From Phlebopus portentosus (lineage: Eukaryota; Basidiomycota; Agaricomycetes; Boletales; Boletinellaceae): 64,000 bases of DNA. Where the stretch lies: positions 1,550,001 through 1,614,000 of the forward strand of contig JAYXKI010000006.1 of NCBI GenBank assembly GCA_037892935.1, given 5' to 3'. Below the pieces are notes generated by a model. That model was not told the DNA's origin. It saw only the letters and a program-made list of their open reading frames with translations, and did not search any database. Below are positions 1 to 10,907 of the stretch, in pieces (within the stretch, counting starts at the first letter, position 1; every line of letters begins with the position of its first letter). The translations under genes were made by a program, and so were the position numbers.

Positions 1-112
1 TTGGTTGAATTCGGGTTTTATTCCTATTTTTTTTCTGTGGCTTTACGATGCATTTTTTATCGATATTTATTGATTTATTTTTCTGACGTTTTTGTGGCTT
101 TCTTTATTCTAG

Positions 113-700
113 TACGCGCTTGCCCTCCTCCCATTTCAAGCTCCAGGCTTCGAACTCGCTCCCGCTCCCTCTCCCTCCGCCCTTCCTTCATCGCCTCCAT
201 TATCGCCTACATCACCCGCCTCTCTGACCTCAAGCTCTCCCTACTGTGCAGGACCCTCGTCCCTTTCTCCCCCCTCGACATTATCCTCGCCCACCTCCAC
301 TCCCCCTCTTCGACTAACCCACGAGCCTCTCCTCCTTTCCATAATCTCCATCGCCACACTCCCTTACAGCGCCTCCTCGCCTACAGCATCGACGCTCGGT
401 TCGCCCGGTTCGTCAGGGAGCACGCTCTCTTCCTCCCCACCCCACCACGCACCTTTACCCCTGCACCTTCCCTCGCCCCCGCCTCCGTCGCTTCCACCTG
501 GGATCGCGCTGGCAGCATCAGCGAGCACGACAGCGACGATGTCCTCCACCCCGCGCTCGCGCGTCCCGCCTGAAGTAGACGCGCACGCGCAGCGCGCCGC
601 ACACGCCGATCGCGTGAAGAAGCCCGTCGTGTGGGGGCTCTTCAACCAGTTCGAGAGCGGGGGACCGAGCACGGTGAGCGGGTCGGGTAGCATGGATTGA
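113..700 (+). CDS. Uncertain exon at the left edge, partial gene of unknown function
   Basis: A clear intron 3' end precedes this exon: an AT/T-rich stretch, a CTGAC branch-like motif near 83-87 and TTCTAG ending at 112. The frame starting at 113 stays open for 195 codons to a TGA at 698-700. Its first 140 codons are Pro/Ser-rich and strongly C/T-biased. They could be a low-complexity coding tail or the pyrimidine-rich leader usual in basidiomycete promoters. The in-frame ATG at 539 begins a more protein-like stretch containing KKPVVWGLFNQFESGG. A possible donor (G|GTAGCA near 687) spliced to an acceptor near 755 would extend it to VFFASYMPTLPSFVRPR and a stop at 806-808. It is therefore either the last exon of a gene starting off-window or a small gene of about 70 codons starting at 539. 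No family recognised. Confidence 0.3.
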   Translation, partial: YALALLPFQAPGFELAPAPSPSALPSSPPLSPTSPASLTSSSPYCAGPSSLSPPSTLSSPTSTPPLRLTHEPLLLSIISIATLPYSASSPTASTLGSPGSSGSTLSSSPPHHAPLPLHLPSPPPPSLPPGIALAASASTTATMSSTPRSRVPPEVDAHAQRAAHADRVKKPVVWGLFNQFESGGPSTVSGSGSMD

Positions 701-1597
701 ACTGAATTGAATGAATGATCAACTTCCGGGGGGTTACTGTGGATCTATCCGGGAGTCTTCTTTGCTTCCTACATGCCTACGCTCCCCTCGTTCGTACGTC
801 CCAGGTAACCAAACGAACACTAACACACGACGTATGTATGTATGTATGTATGTATGTACATAGTGTACCGCTACTCACCCATCCACTACGCGTTTTCCAC
901 AAGCTGTAACTACGTAACTTACCCGCGCGTCACATAATCTCAGCATCATTTTTTCCTTCTTTGTTCCTTTCGGGCCTTCCCCTTCTTCAATAGAAACATC
1001 GATGCAGGAGCGAGCGCTTTTTTTCCTGTAGATATGCACGCACATACGTCCGTCCGAATGTGTGTAGACTAGATTGAGTCAGAGCATTACATAATGAAAA
1101 GAACAAGAATCTCTCGAACTTCTTCCTCTGAACCTAACTCAATCAATCACGAAGAACGATATTCAGTAATTGCATAAGTAAATCCACTTGTACAATCTGA
1201 TACAGTTGTTTCAAAAACATATGGATTTACTGTCACATAATAGGTACATACAATATGCATATGCATGTCCAATGCAGAGGCAGAGAAAGAGAAGAGAAAG
1301 AGAAGAGAAGAGGAACTCGCCAGGCGGAAAACGCGGGGGGAGGGGAAGCTATTCAGAAAGAAGGATGCCATACTTGTAGCCTAATACCCGGCACCATCGT
1401 GCAACGCGCAGCACACCACGGCTAAAAACATACACACCACGCATTCCAATCAAAAAAGAAGACAGAAGACAGATCAGTTAAAGCTCTTGTATGCATCTCG
1501 CGAAGTTCGGACGGAGAAAAGATGCCGAGAAGAAAGAAAATAGGAGTGTTGAAAAGAAGTGTGTTGAAAAGAAGTGTGTTGAAAGAAGGTGGTCTTG
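701..1597. other. Gene-free stretch with simple repeats
   Basis: No supported gene. It holds a six-unit GTAT/ATGT microsatellite near 834-860 and, at its right edge (about 1546-1588), three copies of a 15-base unit beginning GTGTTGAAAAGAAGT, just past the putative LST8 stop. The stretch probably contains the 3' ends of the two flanking transcripts. Confidence 0.5.
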
Positions 1598-3725
1598 TTA
1601 GCGCTCTCCATCTCCCATCTCCCCATCTCCATCAGCATCAGCCTTTGGGCGGCAAGAAGCAGAAGCTCGCCAGACCCGGGACATGCAAGCGGAAGTTGTT
1701 CAAGGTGAGCAGAGCGCAAAGAAAAGAAAAGAAAAGAAAGAGGGGGAAGAGGGGGATAATGACCGATACGAAGGAAAGAAAGAAAGAAAAAAAGATAGAA
1801 AAAAGAACAGAACTTGCACAACGTACCTTTATGATGCCCGTTGTACTGTCGCACAGTCTCGCCAGAAGCCATCTCCCAAAGGCGCGCCACATGGTCGGAA
1901 GAAGCTGCGAAAACGCGCGCGCGGGCGTACACAGCGTGCGTTCGTACGTATAGCCGAACGAGCAAGTGAGTACACGTGGACGCCCCCCAGACAACGTTCA
2001 GTGTCGACCGATATCATCGAGCCAGGAATTACGTTGTTTCGCGTCGGATATCGCGCACACGTGAATAAGAAACAAAAGACGTAAAGACGTGCCGAGCGGA
2101 AGATGCGAGGGAGGGAAAAGAAGAAGAAAACAGGACGAGTTAGCATGCGGTCAAAAGATTTTTTTTTGTACGGATGAGCGAGTAAGCAAGCAGGGCAGAG
2201 ACAGAAAAGAAGCGGATGAACGACGCTACGTTCGGCAGCTTTGATCGTCAGAGATACCCGTCCTCGCCGAATGAATAGAACTGGAGCGGGAGCTCCATGC
2301 ACGAAGTTTCGCTCGGCAGACGTGGAGAAAGAAAGGCGGCAAGAGAAGAAAGAAACGCAGTACATACCGGTTACAAGGTACGCCGAGTCCGCGCTGAAGG
2401 CGCAGTCCCAGACCCACCGTTGGTGGCCCTGTAAGATTTTTTCAAGCTTGAATTCCCAGTTTCGTCCGATCGACCAGATTTTGACTGTTGTGTCTGCGGA
2501 ACATGTTGCAAGATACCTGAGCAGTAAGATGAATTCGATAGGATGATACAGAATAGCAAACCAGTTAAGCTGAGAGGAACATGAGGAGTTTATCGATAAT
2601 TGCTCACCGCACGTCGGGACTGAGAAGACAACGTGTAAGGTACTTATTGTGCGCCTGGAACTTCGTGATCGCCTGGAACCTCGGAAGATCTGAGCTCTCT
2701 TCGTTGATCTTCCAGACATAGCATTTGCCCTGTGCGAAATTTTCCCGTTCTACAAGCTTTAATTTGACTCAAAGATGACTGTCACTGACCTTGTTGTTGC
2801 CAGCAACTAGACACGATCCATCCGAGGCGATCGTCACGGACCGAATTGGAACATCACCAGCTGGTGCCTATGTTGACAAGATCTATTAGTAGCCAGTTTG
2901 ACACGGGGGGAGGGCAGGAAAACACCAAGGCGACGAACGAGATCGAGCATGCAAACGTTCTCCGAAAGGTCCCAGAGCTTAATGCTCCCGGCTTGGTCGC
3001 AAGATATTAACTCTCCCTGATTCGGATGAATCACCACATCGTTGACTGAGCAACGATACTTTTAGACGCTGTCGGTCACAATTCGTCGATTGAAACAAAC
3101 CTGGCGCGCCATTATCGTAATTCCGATGAGGAGTAGTGCTCCTACGCGCTCTTCAGTTTCTCCATCCGAGGGGCTAAAATTAATGCTGCGTACCTTAAGT
3201 CCCACACCTTGATAGTTCCGTCTTCACTGCCGGAAACTACCCATTTCCCTTCCGCATGGAACTGGACAGCGGTAACATTTCCCGTATGGCCTTCGAAACA
3301 TTGGATCTGATGCAGATATGTGAGAAGAAATCCAGAATACATCGTGTTCCTTAGTACGCACGACGGTATTCGAGAGGTTGGCGACTTCGTATATATTTAT
3401 TTTCTTATGAATAGCAGCGGCAAGGAGGCGCTTGCTATATGCAGATTAGCACCTGCGATCTGTCACACTTTTTGAGCTTCACCCCAGCTTACTTCGGAGA
3501 AATGGCCAGTCTGTTCACTTGCTGTAGTCTGTGTCAGGTCTGTGCATCGGCGACAACGCATCAAGAGTTGCTCACGCCTTGTTCACCAGACCGCGCTATA
3601 GTTCTTGAACAGATTCCGCTCCATGCTTCCCAGAAACGAATCTCGTGATCATATGACCCAGTGACGAGAATAACAGAAAGATCTTGTCGACTTGCGTTGC
3701 TTTTGTTTGTCGTTTGTGCTGGCAT
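1598..3725 (-). CDS. lst8: Lst8 (GbetaL), WD40 subunit of TOR complexes
   Basis: WD40 propeller protein that binds and stabilises the TOR kinase domain in TORC1 and TORC2. ATG at 3725 opens [18 protein letters not shown], followed by the diagnostic first blade [19 protein letters not shown]. Further exons read [65 protein letters not shown], then [55 protein letters not shown] and [20 protein letters not shown]. Together these match the seven blades of Lst8 in order. At least eight short introns interrupt it. The end is unsure: after NGHHK the family usually has a short conserved tail, but the best splice here gives a different Asp/Gly-rich tail ending at 1598. Divergent from the arrestin-like gene, sharing about 300 bp. 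Identity very secure, last exon not. Confidence 0.9.
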
Positions 3726-4026
3726 CTTATGGTGCTAGTCTAGTAGAGGAAGAGTAAGATGAAGGGGACACGGCTCCGGTCAAGTTCTTCAGTCACGTGC
3801 ATGACTTCTTCCTAAACGGAAGTGATGAATTTGAGTTTATTTTCTCCAATTCAGTCTCTCAGGACCAAGATGTGGGAGTATCACGTCTTACTTAGCTTTA
3901 TCATCTACAGCCTGTCTCTGTCCAGAACGCAGGACGTGGTTCCTGAGTGTAGCTGAAGTAGGCCCAGTCTCTCTACTCGAGGTCAATAAAGGTTGTCATC
4001 TGGATCCGTTGTTTACCTTATCGTCC
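3726..4026. promoter_or_regulatory. Shared divergent promoter region of lst8 and the arrestin-like gene
   Basis: A 301-bp gap between two start codons facing away from each other, so both 5' leaders and promoters must fit here. No TATA box or named operator stood out; the assignment rests on layout only. Confidence 0.4.
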
Positions 4027-5659
4027 ATGGCTCCTGCTCTGTTGCTCAACGGCGAGGGAGATGAACAGCACGAACAGCTGCCGAGCTACTCGGATTCCAA
4101 TGCGAAAGCTGCAAGCCCAACTGCTAGTAGCGGTGCAGCATTCCGGACGCAACATTCTTATTCTCTTGAAAATGGGAAGGGAAAACAATGGCTCAGTCTC
4201 AATGTTACGAGTCGCGCTGTTTCGGCCAAAGTCCTCCCAGTATTTAGAGACGATGATGAGATCTCTGGTGAGGTCAAGATCAATCTCGACAAGCCAGAGA
4301 GCTATAAAGGTGTAACGATAAATGTAGGTTTCACTCTCATCTAACGATCCTATACTGAGCTCGGTGGTTTTCTTGAAGATTTTAGGGGAATTTACTACTG
4401 TCGGACAAGAATCTATACCCTTCCTTGATCTATCCACAAATATGTGGAGCCCCTCTCCGTCTTCAAGCAAGCTGTCTGGATCGCATACCTGGCTTTTCTC
4501 GATGAGTCTACCCAAGGAAGTTCAAGTTTCAACCGCGCCGAAGGAACCGGGGAAGAATTATCCACTTCCGCCGACGTTTAGCGAACGAGCAAGCCCAGCA
4601 TACATTGACTACAAGATCGTTGTTACCGTGAAGAGAGGCATGCTCAAAGTAAACCAGACGTGAGTCGTCGGTCTGCATTATCTGATTAATTTACGAGTCA
4701 GCGACAAATTGTGGGATAGCTTAAGTACATCTTTTGTGTACGTTCCGCGATGGGTTGCACCTCCACCATCCCCTCTGCGTATTGCAGCTTACCTCGAGGG
4801 AAGTCCATTGCTCGGACCCGAAGCAGACCCGAAAGGCTGGAAGATTCTTCCTCCAGTCAGCGTCGCTGGTACTTTATTTGACTCGAAACCCGTCAAAGTG
4901 GAAATGACTGTTAGTCGTTTGTTAGATGTATATTTACCTACACTGAATCATTTTGCGAATACTAGCTTGCTTTAGGATCTCCTGTGCGTTATTTGCCGGT
5001 CCTGCAGATCTTCATAAATGACATTATCTTTAATACAGCTCTCATATGCTCTCGGATCTCCCATCCCACTCTTCCTCACTCTCAAGGGCACAGACTCTCA
5101 AGCGCTAGATCTACTTTCCCAGCCTTCCGCACAGGACATCTTCTTAACACGTACCATAGCCATCGGGTCAACGGCTACAGACGACGCGGCTCCTCGGCGC
5201 AGTAATAATACCTTCCCGGAGCAGGTAAGCCGTGCGTACTGGTGGCCGAGTGAGGAAGGTGCACCGCAGGAAGCTGTCCGTATTTTGCAAGGCGAGATCG
5301 ACGTACCCAGGACGCTGAAACCCGAATTCCTGTTTCCTCGACTCTCAGTTCGTGTACGTTTGATTTTCCATCATCTCAATGACCCAATCTTTGATGCTCA
5401 AGTATTCATGCTCGTTACACAGTACCACGTCTCCGTCTTCCCATTTTCAACAGTAGGGTTCACGCCCGGACCCTCTACAGCTAAGAACGAGTCTCTTTTC
5501 GCCGAGAAGATTTCAATCGTTACAGACAACGCGCCGGGTGTAATTCCGCGCTCACACGCTCCGCCTGGGTACGTCAAGCCCGCTGAAGGCAACTATAATA
5601 ATTCAATGGGGTACCTTGAGAACGGAAACCAAAGATTTTACGGCCATCATCTCCGTTGA
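4027..5659 (+). CDS. Arrestin-like (arrestin N-domain) adaptor protein
   Basis: Starts MAPALLLNGEGDEQHEQLPS at the ATG 4027. Five to six exons follow, with introns such as 4324-4385 (GTAGGT...TTTTAG). The beta-sandwich signature reads along the exons: LNVTSRAVSAKVLPVFRDDD, EISGEVKINLDKPESYKG, a typical arrestin-N strand pattern; then GSHTWLFSMSLPKEVQVS, PAYIDYKIVVTVKRGMLKV and the fungal FVYVPRWVAPPPSPLR stretch. The C-terminal half has LSYALGSPIPLFLTLKGTDS and ends with YLENGNQRFYGHHLR at 5659. Fungal alpha-arrestins of this type usually recruit Rsp5/Nedd4 ubiquitin ligases to plasma-membrane transporters. I saw no clear PPxY in the parts read, so the ligase link is an inference from the family. 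Convergent with the trehalase gene. Confidence 0.75.
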
Positions 5660-6639
5660 CGAGCGGCGCTGTCAGAGTTAGGGTCAATAATCCATTTTTC
5701 TATGTTCACGTTCAATCCTGGTGGAAGGTTGGAAGGTTTGTAGGATTAAAGTTGAGGCTATGTTTATGCGATGTATTTTGTATGTACCCCTGGCATGTAT
5801 TAACTATTGTATTGACTGTGTACGGTATATGGTGTTCCTCGGATCAGGACAGTCTTGGAAACCAGTCGAATCGTACGTTCTCGAGCGCGAAAGTTGCGGA
5901 TGAATATGCAAACGCCCCCAATTTTTAGGCATTGCTTCGTTATTCAAATTCTCGTTGTTCTTTATTGCAGAAGATCTTGACAAAGGCTTCTAGCTACAAT
6001 CCAGTTTTTTTGTTTCCTACGCATGTGCGACGTTTGCTCATTTGCGGGTGTGACCTGATTTGAGACACGTGAATACAAGACAGCCTGTGGCCGAGAAGCG
6101 GAAGCAGTAGTAGACATCTGTACTGTCGTAAACAGGCCCTCGATGTAAAGAGATCTAACGCCATTAGAACTGGCCACATGCACAGACCGCGTCGGAGACC
6201 TTGGAGACGCCGAACAAGCGAACGGCAGAAGAAAGAACGACCAAAGATCATATGGTACCGTGCAACCTGAGCGCCGAGAAACCTTCCAGACAAGATGGCT
6301 AGAATTGACGTATTCAAACACACATTACTGATTCTTCTTAGACTACAGAATGAATAGAAGATGATGGATGAGAGGAGGAAGGAAGTGGTGGGGAAGGAAG
6401 TGGTGATGACGAGAACAGAAGAAGGGTGCAAAATGACTGGCATGCAAAAGTGGAGGACGTCTAAGGCAAAGCAATTGAGGCGGGAACATCATGGATGGGA
6501 AGCAGTGAACGCTTCGTCTACTGTATATCTATATACGTTTAAGAAAGCAGAAGCATTAAGACGAAGAGCTGAGTGTTGAAGTAGCTGTATACTGATTCCA
6601 AGATATCATCGAATAAATAAACCTGAAGGGCAGACTCTA
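5660..6639. other. Convergent intergenic region
   Basis: About 980 bp between the stops of two convergent genes (arrestin-like and trehalase). Overlapping open frames on the minus strand (for example 5994-6443) show no family features and no splice-site logic. I see no supported gene; probably 3' UTRs. Confidence 0.4.
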
Positions 6640-9600
6640 TCATCCAGAGTTTGCGGAAACCGAGAGCGCCTCCATCGCAAGGCCGAGAGCGTCCGTTTGT
6701 TCCCGTGCCTGAGGCACAACATCGGTCGACTTAGCGTGCCCGAAGAATACCTCAGGGCTCGTACATGCCGCGATGGCACGGCGCATGTGCGTAGTCAAGA
6801 ATGACAACCCGACCTGGTATGCCGCTATTCACGAAGCAAACACAAAGAAGAGAATTCCATGAGCACATGCGACATGCACCACATACATATGTAAAATACA
6901 TCGGACGAAACCACGCTTACCATTCATCCATCCGAAACCTTCGCGAGGAACCATCTTGAAGTCGACACCCTGGTTTCCATACTCCGCGTCGACCAGGTGA
7001 GAGAGCTTCACCGCATCAAACTGTGGTTTCAAACCCGACGTTAGTCAAACTTCCCAAATCATAAAGGTAGCGTGCCGAAGTCGGCAAGCCGGAGTACAGG
7101 AAATGAGGAGAAGTTAGAGAACACACCTTCTCAGGTACGACACCATTGAAGTCGACGAAAGCGGTTGTCATCCTGCATAATGCGTGTTCCGGGTGAGTTC
7201 ACGTGTTGCAACTCAAGTCCAACTTCTTGAGAATACGCACATGTAAAGGAACCTGTATGCCAATCGTTGGGCGTCTTCCAAATATCCGTACCTTTCTAGT
7301 CCCACCCACGCCATGATCTGGTGAGGCGGCCTGAGAGAGATGGAGTGAATTAAGAAAGAGGCCAATGACGAGCCATCGGACATAAAAAAAAACTCACCAG
7401 GCATAACTACATCACAACAAGAGGTCAGCGGAATCTTCAACGTGGTGAATGAAATTGGACTTACGGGAAATCCCACTGCCGGTTCGGACGATCGAGTGAG
7501 ATCTTGCCCCTCGACTCCTCTGTACCAGACACCAGACCTCCTATGACCTCGAATTTCTTCAGAGAATGGTTGCTGCAAGTCCAATCATCGTTAGTTGCAC
7601 GCCATTCGAACAGAACTAGACAGAGGACATACACAAGCCTCCAACACTGCTCATCACTCGCAGCTCCAGCCCAAAGCATCCAGAAAGCAGTAGCACTCTC
7701 GTACAGAATTTGCTTCTCCTGGACGGTGTCGTAGTCGAAGTATAAGTTCTTGCTCTCATTCCAGAGGTACTTATCGATGATCCCTCTACGCCATTCAGCG
7801 CGCTGGAACCATTCCTCACTGGTCTGAGGGGCAGTGGTCGAGCTTCTCCTGTTTGGATCCTTGAATGCTTCAGGTGTTACAGGGAACGGCGACAGGGGGA
7901 AATCTTCCTCTATCTCGAGCTCGTCATCGAAGACCTCTCGAATGGCAGTTCCAATATCGACCTCATACTTGTACAGAAGTGCCTGGAGATCGACCGTACC
8001 AAGATTTGCACAACGTTTCTCGAACCGATACGTCGTATCGTGTCCACTCTCACGAACAGCACGATCATGCAAGAAGTACTCGTCAAGCTCCGGCTCATGC
8101 AATACTCCTTCACTGTATTTCTCACTGAATTCCAAAACGGATATGCCGTGCTTTTCCGCATAAGGTTCAAGGACATGAGTGAAGTGAGTAGACTCTGTTT
8201 CGGGTGGGATACCAAGACCATCAGGACGATACCGCGAGAGACCACTCTTCGGATCTAGACGCGGCTCGGCCATCCAAACGGTATGGTATTCTTTGACGGC
8301 GGCTTGAATGGCGCGTTTTAGCCATGCACGATTCTCATCCACGTTTGAACGGTCAAGCTGGTTGTAAATTTGGAGCGCCATATCGGTAAGGAAGGGTGGC
8401 TGGCTGCGGCAAAGGTAGTAGCTCCGACTGCCGTTCAAAATCTTGGACACGTTAGAAAAAATTTGCGACAATCACTAACTGGAAAATACGATACCTTGTT
8501 GTAGTGCCTAATCTCGAAAATGAAGTGGTCAACCATGCCCTTGGCCATGTTTACTTGGCCGTCAACAAGTAGACCGAGGGAAATGAAGTAGGAATCCCAG
8601 TTATACAGCTATAAAGAAGGTTAGCTTTATGGCTTTATGTAAGGTTTATCAGGCTCTATATTTACCTCATTAAATCTAGCACCTGGGACCACAAAAGGAA
8701 TGCCCTTCAACGTCCTACCACCCTTGCCGTCGTCGACTTCGTTCATAGCGAGCGCAAGAATACCCGGTTTGTTATTCAAGCTCTTCACAAATTTCGGATC
8801 ATCAGGTTTGGGCGGAAGGACTTGCACGTCCAGATTTAAATGTGGTTTCTCTCTTGCCACTTTTCTATAGTACTCCGCCATCGCAGGCTCGCCGTGAGGA
8901 ATGTAGATCCGAGGATTCGAACGCCCTGTACGATTCTTCGGGTCTGCGCATATAATCTCCAGGCCATCACCATCAATCCGGCGGGTCAATGAGTGCCAGA
9001 ATGAGTACTTAATCATACGTGACAGCCGATCGACGGGATTCTCAGTAAGGCGTGCCTCGTCGAGAACAATGCGCTTCCGATTATGGTCCCGCGCCAGAGC
9101 GAGCTCCTGCAGGAGATTTGACAGCATGTATGTACCCTATTCGATACATCCGGTGCGGGCGAGTTAGCACCGTTCCTCATGCCAGCGCGAATTCTCGGTA
9201 CGTACCCGAACATCAAAACTCTTGAAGCCATTGCTCGTCGCAGTTCCAAGCGCAAGGATTTTGGGTCCCGCATCGGTTATGCTGATCTGAAAGTCTCCAT
9301 CCGTATCCTCCTGCTCAAGAATTACGCGGATAGTCTCCTCGACGTCGATGAGGAACCGGCGCGGGGCAGTTGGCTTCTCATCGTGCGACAAACGCCGCGA
9401 GCGAGAGTGAATGTCCTCTTGAAAGACAGGTCGGCGGACAGGATTGTAACCATGCAGATGCGACTACACAGTAAACAAGTTAGAACATGAAGACGAAGAC
9501 TCCGCGTGGGGCGGAGAGCGGGCTGACGCCCCGAACGACGTGCGTCGCCATTAGGCCTCAACACACGTCCTGCGCCAAGCATCTCAAACGAGAAAGTCAA

Positions 9601-9738
9601 ACAACTTACATGCGAATAAGTACGAGACCGACTGAAATATTCCCCACTACCGTAATACGCAGCAGCGTCCTCATGAACATGAGCCGTCTTCTCGTCAATG
9701 AAGCCCACGCTCTGCGGGTGCTGAAGAGCCGGTGCCAT
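6640..9738 (-). CDS. nth1: Neutral (cytosolic) trehalase, GH37
   Basis: Hydrolyses trehalose to two glucose in the cytosol. ATG at 9738 gives [17 protein letters not shown]. The second exon holds [13 protein letters not shown], where RRLS is a PKA-type site; in yeast Nth1 such N-terminal sites bind 14-3-3 and activate the enzyme. An EF-hand-like calcium loop follows, [16 protein letters not shown]. The catalytic (alpha/alpha)6 domain shows [15 protein letters not shown] (trehalase signature 1, split by an intron at E|L), [22 protein letters not shown] with [14 protein letters not shown] (signature 2 region), and the C-terminal [20 protein letters not shown] followed by [16 protein letters not shown]. 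The stop is the TGA ending at 6640. About ten introns. All expected blocks are present, so it looks functional. TPS1 at the right end of the window is the opposing biosynthetic enzyme. Confidence 0.93.
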
Positions 9739-10907
9739 TGTTTGTTATCCTCAACGTGTATACGATAATCAAGCACGAGCGAGAAATCAAAAATATGACG
9801 ACGATGGTGGAGGTAAGAGGGAAGAAAGTTAGGACGACTTTTATTAGTTAAGAGCTCGAAGACCTCGGCTGGATAGCGGCTTTCTTTGTTAGCCCAACTA
9901 GTACTCTACCGACAGCCGATCACTTACTTTATTTGGCGGCCATGATCGACGACCCTAGATGCGCCACTCATTATATTGATCTTGTTTAGAATCTTACTCA
10001 TCCTCACGCAAAGTACATAGCTCGAAATGGTGAACCATCGTACCGTATGATAGCAGGAGACGACTAGTACTAATGCGATTCACTCTACTGGAGCATGCTC
10101 AAGTTGTTTCTCGGATCTTTGATGGAAAACAGACAATTCGAAGTCGAGTGCGTACTACAGCCTTTTACATATGGGCACGATCGAACCAGCCTCCTTACTG
10201 AGACTCCGCAGTCAAAAAAAAACAAAAAAACATAGGGTGCAATTTTCTTACCCCAACAAAATTCGAGAATTTTTGACACCAGAATTTTGCTCGACCCGGT
10301 TCTCCGAACGACTATGCGGTTCATATTTGGTAATTTGTGTATTCCTAGATGTTCTGAAGTAATCACCATTAGAAAGAGTACTTATGTACATAAATTCCAA
10401 TATACCAGAATTAATTTCCAATGACTCCTTCAAGTTGTCATCCTTAAGCCACATCATCAACAACATGTCGTGACGATGGCCGGAAACTGCCATCTTGAAA
10501 AATCTGGCTGATATTGTGGATGAATCAACCGAGCGATAACCGAAAGCTTGCTAGGATGATCTTGAGCGTGCCCACAGTAATATTACAGATCAATCACAGA
10601 TGCACAACAGGAACGTAGAGTCGCTTTTTGTCGGGATGTGCACCTTGTTCGACCAATTAAAGAAAGGAGATGTCCTGCGGCAGCACGATTTTGCATCAAA
10701 GGTCTCGAGGTTGGTCAGATTCTAGTTTCTTGGTGGAAAAGAATTACTACTCATTTGATGATGGTACCCTGATTCAAAGTGACGAGTTCTTGAAGCCCAA
10801 GACCGAAAAGCCCTGGAAGTCTATTCTTGTGAATCCTGCGATCACGTGTGTCGAACATCATCTTCATTAGCTTGTCACGCCATAGCTGGCATAGCAGTGT
10901 ACTTAGC
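9739..10907. other. Gene-free stretch upstream of trehalase and the phosphatase
   Basis: A 1.17-kb gap that must hold the promoters of both divergently arranged flanking genes. It is AT-richer than the genes, with an A-run near 10207-10230. Small open frames (for example 10670-10870) have no recognisable content. No gene supported. Confidence 0.4.

Noticed and set aside
832..860. Microsatellite as telomere-like or regulatory repeat
   Set aside because: GTAT units do not match fungal telomere repeats; ordinary simple repeat.
5994..6443. 149-codon open frame on the minus strand
   Set aside because: No recognisable motif, no splice context, sits between two convergent 3' ends; overlapping frames are equally open.
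7834..8258. Forward open frames inside the trehalase gene
   Set aside because: Antisense shadows of a gene with strong family motifs.
10165..10215. tRNA-like T-arm (minus strand, GGTTCGATC)
   Set aside because: The 5-base stem does not pair and no matching acceptor or D-arm was found within 80 bases.
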